NCBI GenBank assembly: GCA_045531335.1
Contig: JAZSDU010000007.1
Location: forward strand, 1 to 64,000
Reading direction: 5' to 3'
Source of the DNA: CAG-452 sp045531335
Lineage (GTDB): Bacteria; Bacillota; Clostridia; TANB77; CAG-508
DNA: 64,000 bases
Shown here: positions 34,882-43,787 of the stretch, one piece after another
How positions within the stretch are numbered: the stretch's first letter is position 1
Layout of the letters: every line of letters starts with the position of its first letter
Made by a program: the position numbers and the translations under genes
Notes under the pieces: generated by a model
What the model was told of the DNA's origin: nothing
The model's database searches: none
The model's input: the letters and a program-made list of their open reading frames with translations, nothing else

Positions 34882-36069
34882 ATGAACAAAAAAACAGTTA
34901 AAGACATAGATGTAAAAAACAAAAAAGTTTTAGTTAGATGTGATTTTAATGTGCCTTTAGATAAAGAAACAGGTGTAATAACAGACAATAGAAGAATAAG
35001 AGCAGCACTTCCTACAATACAATATTTATTAGATAATAATGCTAAAGTAATATTATGCTCACACTTAGGAAGACCAAAAGGTGAATTTAATCCAAAATAT
35101 TCTTTAAAACCAGTAGCAGAAGAACTTACAAAATTATTAAACATAGAAGTTAAACTTGCAAAAGATGTTATAGGAGAAGATGCAAAAGAATTAGTAGCTA
35201 ATATAAAAGAAAGAGAAGTAGTTCTTTTAGAAAATGTTAGATTCCATGCAGAGGAAGAAAAAAATGAACCTGAATTTGCAAAAGCATTAGCAGGTTTTGC
35301 TGAAGTGTATGTAAACGATGCATTTGGAACATCACATAGAGCACATGGATCAACAGCTGGAGTTGCAGATTATTTACCAGCAGTTTCAGGATTTTTAATT
35401 GAAAAAGAATTAGAATTCTTAGGAGGAGCTTTAGAAAATCCTAAAAAACCATTTGTTGCAATACTTGGTGGAGCTAAAGTATCAGACAAAATTGGTGTAA
35501 TTGAAAATCTAATAGAAAAAGTGGATACATTAATAATAGGTGGAGGTATGGCATATACTTTCTTTAAAGCAAAAGGATATGGTATAGGTACATCTATATG
35601 CGAAGATGATAAAATAGATTTAGCAAAAAGCCTTTTAGAAAAAGCAGAAGCAAAAGGTGTAAAACTTTTATTACCAGTTGATAATAAAGCAGCAAAAGAA
35701 TTTTCAAATGATTCTAAATATATAGAAGTTGCTTCAAATGAAATTCCAGATGATTATATGGGAATGGATATAGGAAGTAAAACAATAGAAAACTTTAAAG
35801 AAGTTTTAAAAGATGCTAAAACAGTAGTATGGAATGGACCTTTAGGAGTATTTGAATTTGATAATTTTGCAGTAGGTACAAACGAAGTTGCTAAAATTTT
35901 AGGAAGTATTGATGCTATAACAATAATAGGTGGAGGAGATTCTGCAGCAGCAATTGAAAAAATGGGATTAGCAGATAAAATGACACATATTTCTACAGGT
36001 GGAGGAGCATCACTAGAATTCCTTGAAGGTAAGATTCTTCCAGGAATTGCATGTCTTGAAAACAAATGA
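34882..36069 (+). CDS. pgk: Phosphoglycerate kinase
   Basis: A 395-residue two-lobed kinase that makes ATP from 1,3-bisphosphoglycerate. It has the signature VLVRCDFNVPLD, the substrate-binding SHLGRPKG, and the C-lobe nucleotide motifs GPLGVFE and GGGDSAAA. It starts at ATG after AAAGGAG and ends in TGA, which is therefore a stop codon here. Confidence 0.98.
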   Translation: MNKKTVKDIDVKNKKVLVRCDFNVPLDKETGVITDNRRIRAALPTIQYLLDNNAKVILCSHLGRPKGEFNPKYSLKPVAEELTKLLNIEVKLAKDVIGEDAKELVANIKEREVVLLENVRFHAEEEKNEPEFAKALAGFAEVYVNDAFGTSHRAHGSTAGVADYLPAVSGFLIEKELEFLGGALENPKKPFVAILGGAKVSDKIGVIENLIEKVDTLIIGGGMAYTFFKAKGYGIGTSICEDDKIDLAKSLLEKAEAKGVKLLLPVDNKAAKEFSNDSKYIEVASNEIPDDYMGMDIGSKTIENFKEVLKDAKTVVWNGPLGVFEFDNFAVGTNEVAKILGSIDAITIIGGGDSAAAIEKMGLADKMTHISTGGGASLEFLEGKILPGIACLENK

Positions 36070-36184
36070 AAATCAGCATCTTGCACATTTTAATTCAATC
36101 GAAAATCCTTTGGCGTGCAAACGCACGCCTCCGGTTTTACTCAATCATTAAAATGCACAATATACTAATTTTGATTTGTTTTAG
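36070..36184. repeat. Palindromic element of about 115 bp, copy 1
   Basis: The outer arm (AATCAGCATCTTGC) is complementary to the end (GCACAATATACTAATTTTG) with compensated differences. Inside is a GCGTGC...GCACGC hairpin with CTCCGGTTTT. A second, diverged copy lies at 50228-50351 after pyrH. Confidence 0.7.
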
Positions 36185-36192
36185 ATAAAAAA

Positions 36193-36220
36193 TGTAGGGG
36201 CAGGTCTTGTGCCTGCCCGA
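36193..36220. repeat. TGTAGGGG repeat, single
   Basis: TGTAGGGGCAGG...CCTGCCCG hairpin just before the Nudix gene. Confidence 0.8.
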
Positions 36221-36243
36221 AAACAAAAAAGAAAGGTACATAA

Positions 36244-36770
36244 ATGGAATTATTAGATATAGTAGATGAAAACAACAATTTAACAGGAGAATTTGTTGAT
36301 AGGGAAATAGTGCATTCAGAAGGCCTTTTACATAGAGAAGTAGGAGTAATAGTTTTAAATGAGAGTAATGAAATACTATTAGAAAAAAGAGCTTCTACAA
36401 AAAACAATCACCAAATAAATGGGCTCTTTGTGCGGGACATATAGAAGCTGGTGATGTGCCTAAAAATGCAATATTAAGAGAAGTAAAAGAAGAAATAGGT
36501 ATAGATATAAAAGAGAAAGATTTACAATTCTTAGATGTTTTTAGAAGAGATAAAAAATTTAAAAATGGACAACATAACAATACATATATCTATATTTATA
36601 TATATAAAACAAATAAAAAAGTAGAAGATTATACAATTCAAATAGAGGAATTGAGTGAAGTAAAATATTTTCCTATAAATGTAATAGAAAAGGCACTAGA
36701 GGAAAAAAATTCAGATTATGCTTTTTATGATGAGCCATATATTAAAGAAATTTTAAATAAAATTAAATAA
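36244..36770 (+). CDS. Nudix hydrolase (IPP-isomerase-like), frame broken at a -1 slippery site
   Basis: About 175 residues if joined. The first part (LLDIVDENNNLTGEFVDREIVHSEGLLHREV...LLEKRAST) and second part (PNKWALCAGHIEAGDVPKNAILREVKEEIGI) form one Nudix protein of the isopentenyl-diphosphate-isomerase/YfcD-like branch. The Nudix box has Asp where the first Glu is usual. The break is a one-base loss at 36399-36405 (A AAA AAC), which fits a -1 slip or a homopolymer deletion; it is not a CGGA site. Hydrolase or isomerase activity cannot be decided. It sits inside the glycolytic cluster. Confidence 0.7.
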
Positions 36771-36783
36771 AGGAGAAATTATT

Positions 36784-37533
36784 ATGAGAAAAAAAGTAAT
36801 CGCAGGAAATTGGAAAATGAACAAATTACCAAATGAGGCTATGGAATTTATTTCAGAATTAGCACCACTTGTAAAAGATAGCGAAAGTGAAGTAGTTATA
36901 TGTGTTCCATATACAGACTTATTTTATAGCTTAATGCATGCACAAGATACAAATATAAAAATAGGTGCACAAAATATGAATGCAGAAGAAAAAGGTGCTT
37001 ATACTGGAGAAGTTTCAGGAGAAATGCTTAAAGCAATAGGAGTAGAATATGTAATAATAGGACACTCAGAAAGAAGAGCATATTATAATGAAACAGATGA
37101 AAGTGTTAATAAGAAACTAAAAAAAGCATTAGCATTAGAATTAAAACCAATAGTATGTGTTGGAGAAAGCTTAGAACAAAGAGAAAATGGAACAGCAAAA
37201 GAAGTAGTAACAACTCAAACAAGACTTGCTTTAGAAGGTTTATCAAATGAAGATGTAGTAAAAACAATAATTGCATATGAACCAATTTGGGCAATTGGAA
37301 CAGGAAAAACAGCTACAAAAGAAGATGCAAATGAAACAATTAAATGGGTTAGAGAAGAAATTGAAAAAATATATGGAAAAGATGTATCAGATAATGTTAT
37401 AATACAATACGGTGGAAGTGTAAAATCATCAAATGCAAAAGAATTATTTGAAATGTCAGACATAGACGGAGGCCTTGTAGGAGGAGCAAGTCTTGACGCA
37501 CAAGAATTTGCAAAAATAGTAAATTACAAATAA
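36784..37533 (+). CDS. tpiA: Triosephosphate isomerase
   Basis: A 249-residue TIM barrel. Catalytic residues are visible: N9 and K11 in GNWKMN, H94 in IIGHSERR, E166 in AYEPIWAIGTG, and the phosphate-binding QYGGSVKSSN and GGLVGGASLD. It starts at ATG after AAAGGAG, 13 bp after the Nudix stop. Confidence 0.98.
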   Translation: MRKKVIAGNWKMNKLPNEAMEFISELAPLVKDSESEVVICVPYTDLFYSLMHAQDTNIKIGAQNMNAEEKGAYTGEVSGEMLKAIGVEYVIIGHSERRAYYNETDESVNKKLKKALALELKPIVCVGESLEQRENGTAKEVVTTQTRLALEGLSNEDVVKTIIAYEPIWAIGTGKTATKEDANETIKWVREEIEKIYGKDVSDNVIIQYGGSVKSSNAKELFEMSDIDGGLVGGASLDAQEFAKIVNYK

Positions 37534-37534
37534 A

Positions 37535-37588
37535 CGTAGGGGCGTTGTCGGTAAGGAATACCTATGAGGAATACCAAACTGCGCCCAA
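37535..37588. repeat. Long TGTAGGGG-variant repeat, copy 1
   Basis: GTAGGGGCG...CTGCGCCC ends enclose GGTAAGGAATACC. It is nearly identical to 39183-39234; the two copies flank gpmI in direct orientation. Confidence 0.85.
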
Positions 37589-37647
37589 AGAAGAAACATT
37601 TAAAAACAATCAAAATTTACTTAAGGAAGACGAGGAAAGATATAATT

Positions 37648-39174
37648 ATGGATAAAAATTTAACAATGCTTATGATATTAGACGGATTTGGAGTAAATGA
37701 AAATGAAGAAGGAAATGCAGTAAAAATTGCAAACACACCTAATTTAGATAAAATAATGAAACAAAATCCTACAACACTTATAAAAACAAGTGGATTAGAT
37801 GTTGGATTACCAGAAGGACAAATGGGTAATTCAGAAGTAGGACATACTAATATAGGTGCAGGAAGAATTGTATATCAAGAATTAACAAGAATAACTAAAT
37901 CAATTGAAGATGGAGATTTCTTTAGTATTCCAGAATTAGTAGGTGCAATAGAAAATTGCAAGAAAAATAACTCTAAATTACATATAATGGGGCTATTATC
38001 AGATGGAGGAGTTCATAGTCATATTAGACATCTATATGCTATTCTTGAACTTGCAAAAAGAAAAGATTTTGAAGATGTATATGTACATTGTTTCTTAGAC
38101 GGAAGAGATACACCACCAGCATCTGCAGAAGGATTTATAGTAGATTTAGAAAATAAAATGGAAGAAAAAGGTGTAGGTAAAATTGCAAGTATCATAGGTA
38201 GATTCTATGTAATGGATAGAGATAAACGCTGGGAAAGAGTAGTAAGAGCATATGATGCAATAGTAAAAGGAGAAGGTGTAAAAGCAAATTCAGCAGTAGC
38301 AGCAATTGAAGAATCATATCAAAAAGAAGTGTTTGATGAATTTGTAGAGCCAACATTAATTTGTAATAATGGTGAACCAATTGCAACAATTTCAGAAAAT
38401 GACTCAGTAATATTCTTTAATTATAGACCAGATAGAGCAAGAGAAATAACAAGAAGTTTAGTAGATAAAGAATTTGATGGATTTGAAAGAGAATATTTTC
38501 CTTTATACTATGTATGTTTTACAAATTATGATGAAACAATTGAAAATGTTAAAATAGCATTTAAAAAAGCAGAAATAACAAATACATTTGGAGAAATATT
38601 AGGAAAAAAGGGATTAACACAATTAAGAATAGCAGAAACAGAAAAATATGCACATGTTACATTTTTCTTTAATGGAGGAGAAGAAAAACAATATCCAGGT
38701 GAAGATAGAATTTTAATTCCATCTCCAAAAGTAGAAACATACGATATGCAACCAGAAATGAGTGCATATGAAGTAACAGAAAAAGTATTAGAAGCAATCA
38801 ACTCTAAAAAATATGATTCAATAATATTAAATTATGCAAACCCAGATATGGTAGGACATACAGGGAATTTAGATGCAGCAGTAAAAGCATTAGAGGTAAT
38901 AGATGAATGTGTTGGAAAAGTAGTAGAAGCAGTAGAAAATAATGGTGGCGTATTGTTAATTACAGCAGACCATGGTAATTCAGAACAAATGATAGATTAC
39001 AGCACAGGAGAACCACATACTGCACATACAACAAATGTAGTACCTTTAGTGTTAGTAGGAAAAGACGCTAAATTAAAAGAAGGAAGACTAGCTGACTTAA
39101 TACCAACAATGTTAGAAATAATGGGGATAGAAAAACCACAAGAAATGACAGGAGAAAGCCTATTAGAAAAATAA
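37648..39174 (+). CDS. gpmI: Cofactor-independent phosphoglycerate mutase
   Basis: A 508-residue manganese-dependent mutase interconverting 3- and 2-phosphoglycerate. It has the alkaline-phosphatase-like core with the phosphoserine at S62 (GQMGNSEVGHTNIGAGR), FLDGRDTPP, and the metal-binding ITADHGNSEQM near the end. ATG 37648 follows GAGGAAAG; the 28-codon upstream extension runs through the repeat and is not real. Confidence 0.97.
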   Translation: MDKNLTMLMILDGFGVNENEEGNAVKIANTPNLDKIMKQNPTTLIKTSGLDVGLPEGQMGNSEVGHTNIGAGRIVYQELTRITKSIEDGDFFSIPELVGAIENCKKNNSKLHIMGLLSDGGVHSHIRHLYAILELAKRKDFEDVYVHCFLDGRDTPPASAEGFIVDLENKMEEKGVGKIASIIGRFYVMDRDKRWERVVRAYDAIVKGEGVKANSAVAAIEESYQKEVFDEFVEPTLICNNGEPIATISENDSVIFFNYRPDRAREITRSLVDKEFDGFEREYFPLYYVCFTNYDETIENVKIAFKKAEITNTFGEILGKKGLTQLRIAETEKYAHVTFFFNGGEEKQYPGEDRILIPSPKVETYDMQPEMSAYEVTEKVLEAINSKKYDSIILNYANPDMVGHTGNLDAAVKALEVIDECVGKVVEAVENNGGVLLITADHGNSEQMIDYSTGEPHTAHTTNVVPLVLVGKDAKLKEGRLADLIPTMLEIMGIEKPQEMTGESLLEK

Positions 39175-39182
39175 TTGCACAA

Positions 39183-39234
39183 TGTAGGGGCGTTGTCGGT
39201 AAGGAATACCTATGAGGAATACCCAACTGCGCCC
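39183..39234. repeat. Long TGTAGGGG-variant repeat, copy 2
   Basis: Near-identical to 37535-37588. Confidence 0.85.
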
Positions 39235-39260
39235 ATATGAACAAAGCACATTGCAAATAT

Positions 39261-39289
39261 TGTAGGGGCGAGGTTCCACCCTCGCCCGA
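39261..39289. repeat. TGTAGGGG repeat, single
   Basis: TGTAGGGGCGAGG...CCTCGCCCG hairpin. Confidence 0.8.
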
Positions 39290-39354
39290 ATAAAACACGA
39301 CATTAATTTTTAAAAATAAAAATATATGAAGCAAATTTGGAAAGGAGAATAAGC

Positions 39355-40047
39355 ATGATTTATTCAAAAGAAGTAGAAGAAATGTGTCCAGTTGCAAAAG
39401 GAGTGGACCATGGACCAGCACCAATACCAGAAGAAGGTAAATGGGTAAAATCAAAAGAAATTAAAGACATTTCAGGATTAACACACGGAATAGGATGGTG
39501 TGCACCTCAACAAGGAGCTTGTAAATTAACATTAAACGTAAAAGAAGGTATAATACAAGAAGCACTAGTAGAAACAATAGGATGTAGTGGTATGACACAC
39601 TCAGCAGCAATGGCTGGAGAAATATTAGTTGGAAAAACAATATTAGAAGCATTAAATACAGACTTAGTATGTGATGCTATAAACACAGCAATGAGAGAAT
39701 TATTCTTACAAATAGTATATGGAAGAACACAATCTGCATTTTCAGAAGGAGGGCTTCCAGTAGGGGCAGGACTTGAAGATTTAGGAAAAGGAACAAGAAG
39801 CCAAGTTGGAACAATTTATTCTACATTATCAAAAGGGCCAAGTTACTTAGAACTTGCTGAAGGATACATAACAGAAATAGGATTAGACAAAGATAATGAA
39901 ATAATAGGATATAAATACGTAAACTTAGGAAAAATGATGGAAAACATCAAAAAAGGATTAGAACCTTTAGAAGCAATAGAAAAAGCAAGTGGTCAATATG
40001 GAAGATTTGATGATGCAGTTAAGACTATTGACCCAAGAAAGGAGTAA
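39355..40047 (+). CDS. NifU/IscU-like iron-sulfur cluster scaffold protein
   Basis: About 230 residues. Conserved Cys positions occur in GIGWCAPQQGACKL, in GCSGMTHSAAMAGE and near LVCDAI, matching the IscU/NifU-N-like proteins encoded beside GGGtGRT proteins in anaerobes. ATG 39355 follows AAAGGAG. The GGGtGRT gene begins 4 bp after its stop, so the two are translationally linked. Scaffold role is inferred from fold and context. Confidence 0.75.
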   Translation: MIYSKEVEEMCPVAKGVDHGPAPIPEEGKWVKSKEIKDISGLTHGIGWCAPQQGACKLTLNVKEGIIQEALVETIGCSGMTHSAAMAGEILVGKTILEALNTDLVCDAINTAMRELFLQIVYGRTQSAFSEGGLPVGAGLEDLGKGTRSQVGTIYSTLSKGPSYLELAEGYITEIGLDKDNEIIGYKYVNLGKMMENIKKGLEPLEAIEKASGQYGRFDDAVKTIDPRKE

Positions 40048-40051
40048 TAAG

Positions 40052-41050
40052 ATGGCACTATTTGAAAGTTATGAAAGAAGAATTGAGCAAATCAAACCAG
40101 TAATGGAAAAATACGGAATAAAAGATTTCGAAGATGCATTAGCAATTTGTAAAGAAAAAGGATTTAATCCTTATGATATAACAAAAGAAATACAACCAAT
40201 ATGTTTTGAAAATGCATGTTGGGCATATACATTAGGTGCAGCAATAGCAATTAAAAAAGGTTGCACAAAAGCAGCAGATGCAGCAAAAGCAATTGGAGAA
40301 GGACTTCAAGCTTTTTGTATACCAGGATCAGTTGCGGATGATAGAAAAGTTGGGTTAGGACATGGAAACCTAGCATCAATGCTTTTAACAGAAGAAACAA
40401 AATGTTTTGCATTCTTAGCAGGACATGAATCTTTCGCTGCAGCAGAAGGAGCAATTGGTATTGCAAAATCTGCAAACAAAGTAAGAAAAGAACCATTAAG
40501 AGTAATATTAAATGGTTTAGGAAAAGATGCAGCACAAGTAATATCTAGAATAAATGGATTTACATATGTTCAAACAGATTTTGATTTCTTCACAGGAAAA
40601 GTAAATGTTGTAAAAGAAAAAGCTTATTCAGATGGAGAAAGATCAAAAGTTAGATGTTATGGAGCAAATGATGTTAGAGAAGGTGTAGCTATAATGCACT
40701 TAGAAGGTGTAGACGTATCAATCACAGGTAACTCTACAAACCCTACAAGATTCCAACATCCAGTTGCAGGTACATACAAAAAAGAATGTATAGAATTAGG
40801 TAAAAAATATTTCTCAGTAGCATCAGGTGGAGGAACAGGAAGAACACTTCACCCAGATAATATGGCAGCAGGACCAGCTTCTTATGGAATGACAGATACA
40901 ATGGGAAGAATGCACTCAGATGCACAATTCGCAGGAAGTTCATCAGTTCCAGCCCATGTAGAAATGATGGGATTAATAGGAATGGGTAACAATCCAATGG
41001 TTGGTGCAACAGTTGCAGTAGCAGTTGCTGTAGAAGAAGCAATGAAATAA
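40052..41050 (+). CDS. GGGtGRT family protein
   Basis: A 332-residue protein carrying the name-giving motif SGGGTGRTLHPD. Other features are a Cys in ICFENACWAYT, a Cys in AFCIPGS, and a glycine/alanine-rich C-terminus (GMGNNPMVGATVAVAVAVEEAMK). The family is widespread in anaerobes and usually paired with a NifU-like partner, as here. The activity is not established; Fe-S cluster work is inferred. Confidence 0.9.
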   Translation: MALFESYERRIEQIKPVMEKYGIKDFEDALAICKEKGFNPYDITKEIQPICFENACWAYTLGAAIAIKKGCTKAADAAKAIGEGLQAFCIPGSVADDRKVGLGHGNLASMLLTEETKCFAFLAGHESFAAAEGAIGIAKSANKVRKEPLRVILNGLGKDAAQVISRINGFTYVQTDFDFFTGKVNVVKEKAYSDGERSKVRCYGANDVREGVAIMHLEGVDVSITGNSTNPTRFQHPVAGTYKKECIELGKKYFSVASGGGTGRTLHPDNMAAGPASYGMTDTMGRMHSDAQFAGSSSVPAHVEMMGLIGMGNNPMVGATVAVAVAVEEAMK

Positions 41051-41085
41051 TATAAAATATAAAATATTAAATTAAAAATTATTAA

Positions 41086-41126
41086 TGTAAGGGCAGATTT
41101 CCATATCTGCCCTTTAAAATTTTCCT
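41086..41126 (+). terminator. Terminator of the GGGtGRT operon
   Basis: AAGGGCAGAT/ATCTGCCCTT hairpin followed by AAAATTTT. Confidence 0.8.
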
Positions 41127-41203
41127 TTTTAGGACGGACTTGATTTGGTCAAAAAAAATTAATTTTCATAAAAAGGACTAAATCAAGTCCGTCCAAAAAA
41201 AGA
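41127..41203. repeat. Long inverted repeat (GGACGGACTTGATTT)
   Basis: TTTTAGGACGGACTTGATTTGGTC pairs with GACTAAATCAAGTCCGTCC over an AT-rich loop with its own AATTAATT centre. Reminiscent of a small palindromic mobile element. Confidence 0.7.
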
Positions 41204-41288
41204 AAAAAATTTAAAATAATGGTTCAATAAAAATCCTTTAAAAAACAAATAATATAAATATATTATTTGAAAAAGGAGGATTTATATA

Positions 41289-41660
41289 ATGGAAAATTTT
41301 GAAAATGACGAAATTAAAAAGGAAAGACAGTTAGATAATTTAGTAAATCTTGTTGAAAACCATACAAGGAGCGAAAGACATTTAGAACAATATTCTCATA
41401 TAGGAGATTCAGACAATAAACAACATGCTAGAAAAGTGCAAGATATAAGAGAAAATGAAATTGATAATTTAAAAAGTCATATAATAAGTGAAAAAGAAAC
41501 ACCTAAGGAACAATTAGAAAACTTAAAAGATAACTATGTAAGCTCACAAGCTTATATGAACAAAAATAAAAACAACATGAATAAAGAACAATTAGAAAAT
41601 TTAGAAAAAAGGCAAGAACACAGAAAAGAGCAAATTGAGAACTTAGAAGACTATAGTTAG
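41289..41660 (+). CDS. Coiled-coil protein of unknown function (123 aa)
   Basis: A very hydrophilic Glu/Lys/Asn/Gln-rich protein predicted to be almost fully helical. It has repeated EQLENL-type heptads (KEQLENLKDNY, KEQLENLEKRQEHRKEQIENLEDY). No membrane segment or catalytic motif is visible. It is preceded by AAAGGAGG and followed by a strong terminator, so it is probably expressed. No family recognised. Confidence 0.65.
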   Translation: MENFENDEIKKERQLDNLVNLVENHTRSERHLEQYSHIGDSDNKQHARKVQDIRENEIDNLKSHIISEKETPKEQLENLKDNYVSSQAYMNKNKNNMNKEQLENLEKRQEHRKEQIENLEDYS

Positions 41661-41669
41661 TAATCTAAG

Positions 41670-41710
41670 AAAAGAGGGAAAAAGGGGACAGGTACCTTTT
41701 TCCCTCTTGA
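41670..41710 (+). terminator. Terminator/GGGGACAGG repeat
   Basis: AAAGAGGGAAAAAGG/CCTTTTTCCCTCTT strong hairpin. It contains the GGGGACAGG core shared with the second repeat family. Confidence 0.8.
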
Positions 41711-41773
41711 TTTATTATATAGAAAATGTTATCATATTTATGTTAAAAGTAGTAATGTTGAAAGGAATAATAG

Positions 41774-42499
41774 ATGTTAGAACTAAAAAATATAAGTTTT
41801 ACAAGAGATAATAAAAAAATATTAGATGATATAAATTTAAAACTAGATGATGATAAATTTGTAGTAATAACAGGTCCAAATGGTTCTGGAAAATCTACAC
41901 TTGCTAAAATCATAATGGGAATTCAAAATCAAGATAAAGGACAAGTTATACTAGAGGGAAAAGATATTTCTAAAAAATCTATAGATAAAAGGGCAAAACT
42001 TGGAATAGGATTTGCTTTCCAACAACCTGTTAAATTTAAAGGAATTACAGTTTATGATTTATTAAAACTATCAGCTGAAAAAGAAATAAATAGAAAAGAA
42101 GCATGTGACATACTTTCAAAAGTAGGACTATGTGCGAAAGACTATGTTGATAGAGAGGTAAATGCTTCGTTATCAGGTGGAGAATTAAAAAGAATAGAAA
42201 TTGCAACAGTTGCTGTAAGAAATGCAAAACTTACAATTTTTGATGAGCCAGAAGCTGGTATTGACATTTGGAGCTTTAACAACTTAATAAGAGTTTTTGA
42301 AAATATGAGAAAAGTTGTAAAAGGAACAATACTTATAATTTCTCACCAAGAAAGAATTTTAAATATTGCAGATGAAATAATATTATTAAACAACGGAAAA
42401 ATAGAAAAAATGGGCAAAAAAGAAGAAATTATGGGTGATATATTAAAACAAGAAACAGCAGGTTTTTGTGCTAAGTTAGGAGGAGAAAATAATGAATAA
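41774..42499 (+). CDS. sufC: SufC-like Fe-S assembly ABC ATPase
   Basis: A 241-residue ABC ATPase with Walker A GPNGSGKST (34-42), the Q-loop FAFQQPVKFKG, signature LSGGELKR and Walker B LTIFDEPEAGID. The text matches SufC. Its stop overlaps the start of the SufB/D-like gene, forming a minimal two-gene SufCB unit, as in many anaerobes. It powers cluster assembly on SufB. Confidence 0.92.
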   Translation: MLELKNISFTRDNKKILDDINLKLDDDKFVVITGPNGSGKSTLAKIIMGIQNQDKGQVILEGKDISKKSIDKRAKLGIGFAFQQPVKFKGITVYDLLKLSAEKEINRKEACDILSKVGLCAKDYVDREVNASLSGGELKRIEIATVAVRNAKLTIFDEPEAGIDIWSFNNLIRVFENMRKVVKGTILIISHQERILNIADEIILLNNGKIEKMGKKEEIMGDILKQETAGFCAKLGGENNE

Positions 42500-43409
42500 T
42501 ATCGAGTTAGAATTATTAAAACAAATAGCAGATATTAATGAAACTCCTAATGGTGCATATAATATTAGAAAAAATGGACAAGGTATAGAAAGAAAAATTA
42601 CAGAAAACGTAAATATAGTAACAAAAGAAGATAAACAAGGAATAGATGTTTTTGTAAAAGAAAACACTAAATGCGAATTTATACATATTCCAGTTATAAT
42701 AACAGAAAGTGGCTTAAGTGACACAGTATATAATGACTTCTATATTGGTAAAAATGCAGATGTAGTAATAATCGCGGGTTGTGGAATTCATAATGACCAC
42801 CACAAAGATTCACAGCATGATGGAATACATAGATTCTTTTTAGAAGAAGGAGCAAAAGTAAAATATATTGAAAAGCATTATGGAGAAGGAAAAGGAACAG
42901 GAAAGAAAGTTCTAAATCCAGTAACAGAAGTAACATTAAAAAAAGGTAGCTTTCTAGAAATGGAATCTGTTCAAATTAAAGGTGTGGATTCTACAATAAG
43001 AGTAACAAAAGGTATTTTAGAAGAAGATACAAATTTAATTGTTTCAGAAAAAATAATGACACATGGAAATCAATTTGCAAAAACAGAATTTGAAGTAGAA
43101 CTAAATGGAGAAAATGCAAGCACACATGTTACATCAAGGTCAGTAGCAGTAGATAAATCAGTTCAAGAATTTAAATCAAAAATAACAGGAAATACAAAAT
43201 GTTTTGGGCATGTAGAATGTGATGCAATTATAAAAGATAAAGCAAAAGTAATTGCAATTCCAGAAATAGTAGCAAATGACGTGGAAGCAAACTTAATACA
43301 TGAAGCCGCAATAGGAAAAATAGCAGGAGAACAATTAACAAAATTAATGACATTAGGATTAAACGAAAAAGAAGCAGAAGAACAAATAATAAAAGGATTT
43401 TTAAAATAA
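42492..43409 (+). CDS. SufB/SufD-like Fe-S assembly protein
   Basis: A 305-residue beta-helical SufBD-family protein, shorter than classical SufB (about 465). Family text includes VIIAGCGIHNDHHKDSQHDGIHRFFLEEGAKVKYIEKHYG, and the C-terminal IPEIVANDVEANLIHEAAIGKIAGEQL, equivalent to the IPxL/H-E region of SufB. With the overlapping sufC it makes a compact two-component scaffold. Only one SufB/D-type gene is present. Confidence 0.9.
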   Translation: MNNIELELLKQIADINETPNGAYNIRKNGQGIERKITENVNIVTKEDKQGIDVFVKENTKCEFIHIPVIITESGLSDTVYNDFYIGKNADVVIIAGCGIHNDHHKDSQHDGIHRFFLEEGAKVKYIEKHYGEGKGTGKKVLNPVTEVTLKKGSFLEMESVQIKGVDSTIRVTKGILEEDTNLIVSEKIMTHGNQFAKTEFEVELNGENASTHVTSRSVAVDKSVQEFKSKITGNTKCFGHVECDAIIKDKAKVIAIPEIVANDVEANLIHEAAIGKIAGEQLTKLMTLGLNEKEAEEQIIKGFLK

Positions 43410-43421
43410 AATCCTTTTTCC
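43391..43421 (+). terminator. Terminator of sufCB
   Basis: AAAAGGATTTT/AAAATCCTTTTT hairpin overlapping the stop codon. Confidence 0.8.
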
Positions 43422-43425
43422 ATAT

Positions 43426-43441
43426 TGGGGTGTCGCCAAGC
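43426..43441 (+). repeat. tRNA-Gln 5' fragment
   Basis: TGGGGTGTCGCCAAGC is identical to the first 16 bases of the tRNA-Gln at 43546. It is followed by an unrelated GTTG...CAAC hairpin region, not by the rest of a tRNA. Confidence 0.85.
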
Positions 43442-43545
43442 TGCTGAGGTTGTTCGAACGAATGTGAGTTACAACCTCAGTATGCAGGGAGCGAAGCGAG
43501 TCGCAGGTAAGACTAACTTATTTGTGACTATAAAATTAAATATAA

Positions 43546-43621
43546 TGGGGTGTCGCCAAGCGGTAAGGCATCGGACTCTGACTCCGACATTTCGTAGGTT
43601 CGAATCCTACCACCCCAGCCA
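43546..43621 (+). tRNA. tRNA-Gln (CUG anticodon)
   Basis: A full cloverleaf. Acceptor TGGGGTG pairs with CACCCCA, the discriminator is G, and CCA is encoded. The T arm carries GGTTCGAATCC. The anticodon stem TCGGA/TCCGA encloses loop CTCTGAC, giving anticodon CUG. It is the only complete tRNA gene I find in the window. Confidence 0.95.
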
Positions 43622-43654
43622 AAGATAAAAGCCATCTAAAGATGGCTTTTTTGT
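43622..43654 (+). terminator. Terminator after tRNA-Gln
   Basis: AAAGCCATCT/AGATGGCTTTTTTG hairpin. Confidence 0.85.
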
Positions 43655-43767
43655 TTCGAATTAAAAGGGAGGATTCGAAAAGGAAGTTGCCAAGTTTCGC
43701 GCAGGTTAAGGCCTGCCGAAACGCAGGTAAAAAATGTCCAGTGGACATTTTTTCTGACGCGGCTTGC

Positions 43768-43787
43768 CGAATCCTACCACCCCAGCC
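43768..43787 (+). repeat. tRNA-Gln 3' fragment
   Basis: A 20-base copy of the tRNA-Gln 3' end including CCA, 146 bases past the real 3' end. It is attachment-site-like; the stretch between holds short hairpins only and no gene. Confidence 0.8.

Noticed and set aside
37564..37647. N-terminal extension of gpmI
   Set aside because: It runs through an interspersed repeat and lacks a ribosome site; ATG 37648 has one and fits the family start.
43425..43628. Reading frame of 67 codons across the tRNA-Gln
   Set aside because: It overlaps a complete tRNA and has no ribosome site of note; a chance frame.
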